NCBI GenBank assembly: GCA_947457075.1 | Contig: CANGUG010000003.1 | Coordinates: forward strand, 103,062 to 167,061 | DNA length: 64,000 bases | Direction of reading: 5' to 3' | Source of the DNA: Bacteroidota bacterium | GTDB taxonomy: Bacteria; Bacteroidota; Bacteroidia; Chitinophagales; Chitinophagaceae | Shown here: in pieces, positions 63,495 through 64,000 of the stretch | Position numbering within the stretch: the stretch's first letter is position 1 | Layout: every line of letters begins with the position of its first letter | The notes under the pieces: model-generated | Database searches by the model: none | What the model was told of the DNA's origin: nothing | What the model saw: the letters and a program-made list of their open reading frames with translations, nothing else | Position numbers and translations under genes: made by a program

Positions 63495-63525
63495 TTTGGA
63501 TAAATAGGAAATTGGGCTATATTTG
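63495..63525 (+). promoter_or_regulatory. Promoter of tRNA-Arg
   Basis: TTTG, 19-nt spacer, TATATTTG: an essentially perfect Bacteroidota promoter. A dyad TTTCTAG-CCTAG-CTAGAAA (63532-63550) lies between it and the tRNA. Confidence 0.8.
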
Positions 63526-63557
63526 CACCCCTTTCTAGCCTAGCTAGAAAACGGAAT

Positions 63558-63631
63558 GGCCCCGTAGCTCAACTGAATAGAGTATTTGACTACGGATCAA
63601 AAGGTTTCAGGTTTGAATCCTGACGGGGTCA
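63558..63631 (+). tRNA. tRNA-Arg (anticodon ACG)
   Basis: 74-nt class I tRNA. The acceptor stem GGCCCCG pairs with CGGGGTC (one G-U), the anticodon stem TTTGA/TCAAA encloses CTACGGA, giving ACG at 63592-63594. A-to-I editing would let it read CGU, CGC and CGA. The T-arm is TCAGG-TTTGAAT-CCTGA and the discriminator is A. CCA is not encoded, unlike tRNA-Ser. Confidence 0.96.
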
Positions 63632-63632
63632 C

Positions 63633-63662
63633 AAAGCCCGCACGAACAGTGCGGGCTTTTTT
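63633..63662 (+). terminator. Terminator of tRNA-Arg
   Basis: AAAGCCCGCAC GAACA GTGCGGGCTTT followed by T residues, 2 bases after the tRNA. Confidence 0.88.
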
Positions 63663-63766
63663 ATTGCGAGAAGGCGTCAAGAGCTTGCTCTTGTAAGTCT
63701 TCGAGTAATAAAAAAGCAAAAACATCAACTCCGTTGATGTTTTAAAGGGCTTTGGGTACGACCAAT

Positions 63767-64000
63767 GCGAAAAGGATGCGACCGAAGGGAGCAATCCTAT
63801 TTAGTCATGACAACTGCGAAAAGGATGCGACCGAAGGGAGCAATCCTATTTAGTCATGACAACTGCGAAAAGGATGCGACCGAAGGGAGCAATCCTATTT
63901 AGTCATGACAACTGCGAAATGGATGCGACCGAAGGGAGCAATCCTATTTAGTCATGACAACTGCGAAATGGATGCGACCGAAGGGAGCAATCCTATTTAG
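63767..64000. repeat. 49-bp tandem repeat array (runs off the window)
   Basis: Units start at 63767, 63816, 63865, 63914 and 63963 (period exactly 49; the last is cut by the window end). The unit GCGAAAAGGATGCGACC.. ends with AGTCATGACAACT. The only visible change is GAAAAGG to GAAATGG in copies 4 and 5. Each unit contains an imperfect hairpin GGATGC..GC-A-ATCC. The ~135 bases between the terminator and the array hold two further dyads (AAGAGC-TT-GCTCTT and ACATCAA-CTCCG-TTGATGT) and no gene. Confidence 0.92.

Noticed and set aside
63597-63794. 65-residue minus-strand ORF over tRNA-Arg
   Set aside because: It is antisense to the tRNA and its terminator; the peptide end is a common artefact of tRNA T-arms.
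63767-64000. Possible CRISPR array at the window end
   Set aside because: The whole 49-bp unit repeats, with no unique spacers, and no cas genes are nearby. It is a tandem repeat.

Overview
The window is an AT-rich, gene-dense chromosomal segment from a member of the Bacteroidota, most likely the family Chitinophagaceae. This is inferred from gene content, not from a search. The evidence is: a DUF3276 PUR-type protein, fused SecDF, a long NusB, the bacillithiol enzyme BshB1 with a bacilliredoxin, aminofutalosine-type menaquinone synthesis, zinc-free L31, DUF1573 and DUF4369-type secreted proteins, and promoters of the Bacteroidota form (TTTG, about 19-20 nt, TAnnTTTG) with little sign of Shine-Dalgarno sequences. 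No phage, plasmid, insertion sequence, CRISPR array or defence island was seen.

Layout. 1-4.0 kb: the 3' part of pgi, a GNAT acetyltransferase, a DUF3276 protein and an ABC exporter. 4.0-4.6 kb: tRNA-Ser(UGA) followed by a repeat cluster. 4.6-14.2 kb: envelope and stress genes (DUF1573, thioredoxin-like, M48 peptidase, pirin, YhcH, MutS2, MsrA, M1 peptidase, NlpC/P60). 14.3-28.3 kb: dnaE, trxA, a nucleoside transporter, mqnE, L-serine dehydratase with an odd repeat insertion, a class A-like serine hydrolase, an aminotransferase, an RlmK-like methyltransferase, coaE, yajC, nusB. 28.5-40.8 kb: groES-groEL, YhhN, a small membrane protein with an FKBP lipoprotein, secDF, an A-type Fe-S carrier, an acyl-CoA mutase large subunit, an M20 peptidase, YggS, an acyl-CoA dehydrogenase. 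40.8-48.7 kb: polyamine genes (aguB, aguA, and the arginine decarboxylase), bshB1, rpmE2, yajQ, lgt, brxA. 48.8-52.4 kb: thrS-infC-rpmI-rplT. 52.4-63.5 kb: two uncharacterised exported proteins, an ABC-F ATPase, an S9 peptidase, pfkA-pyk and a NagB/PIG-L fusion. 63.5-64 kb: tRNA-Arg(ACG) followed by a 49-bp tandem array that runs off the window.

Genes that work together: pgi, pfkA, pyk and nagB feed central glycolysis. Arginine decarboxylase, AguA and AguB make a complete arginine to agmatine to putrescine route. BshB1 and bacilliredoxin belong to bacillithiol redox chemistry, beside thioredoxin and MsrA. YajC and SecDF serve protein export, with Lgt for lipoproteins. ThrS, IF-3, L35, L20 and L31 serve translation.

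The most unusual signals are repeats rather than genes. Two REP-like hairpin arrays lie directly behind the two tRNA genes and share the same GGAT..GC / GC-A-ATCC stem design. L-serine dehydratase carries an in-frame cassette of short palindromic repeats. Terminators have been tandemly copied behind the ABC-F gene (which also copied the gene's last codons) and behind rplT. No convincing new multi-gene system was found; the repeat biology is the best lead.
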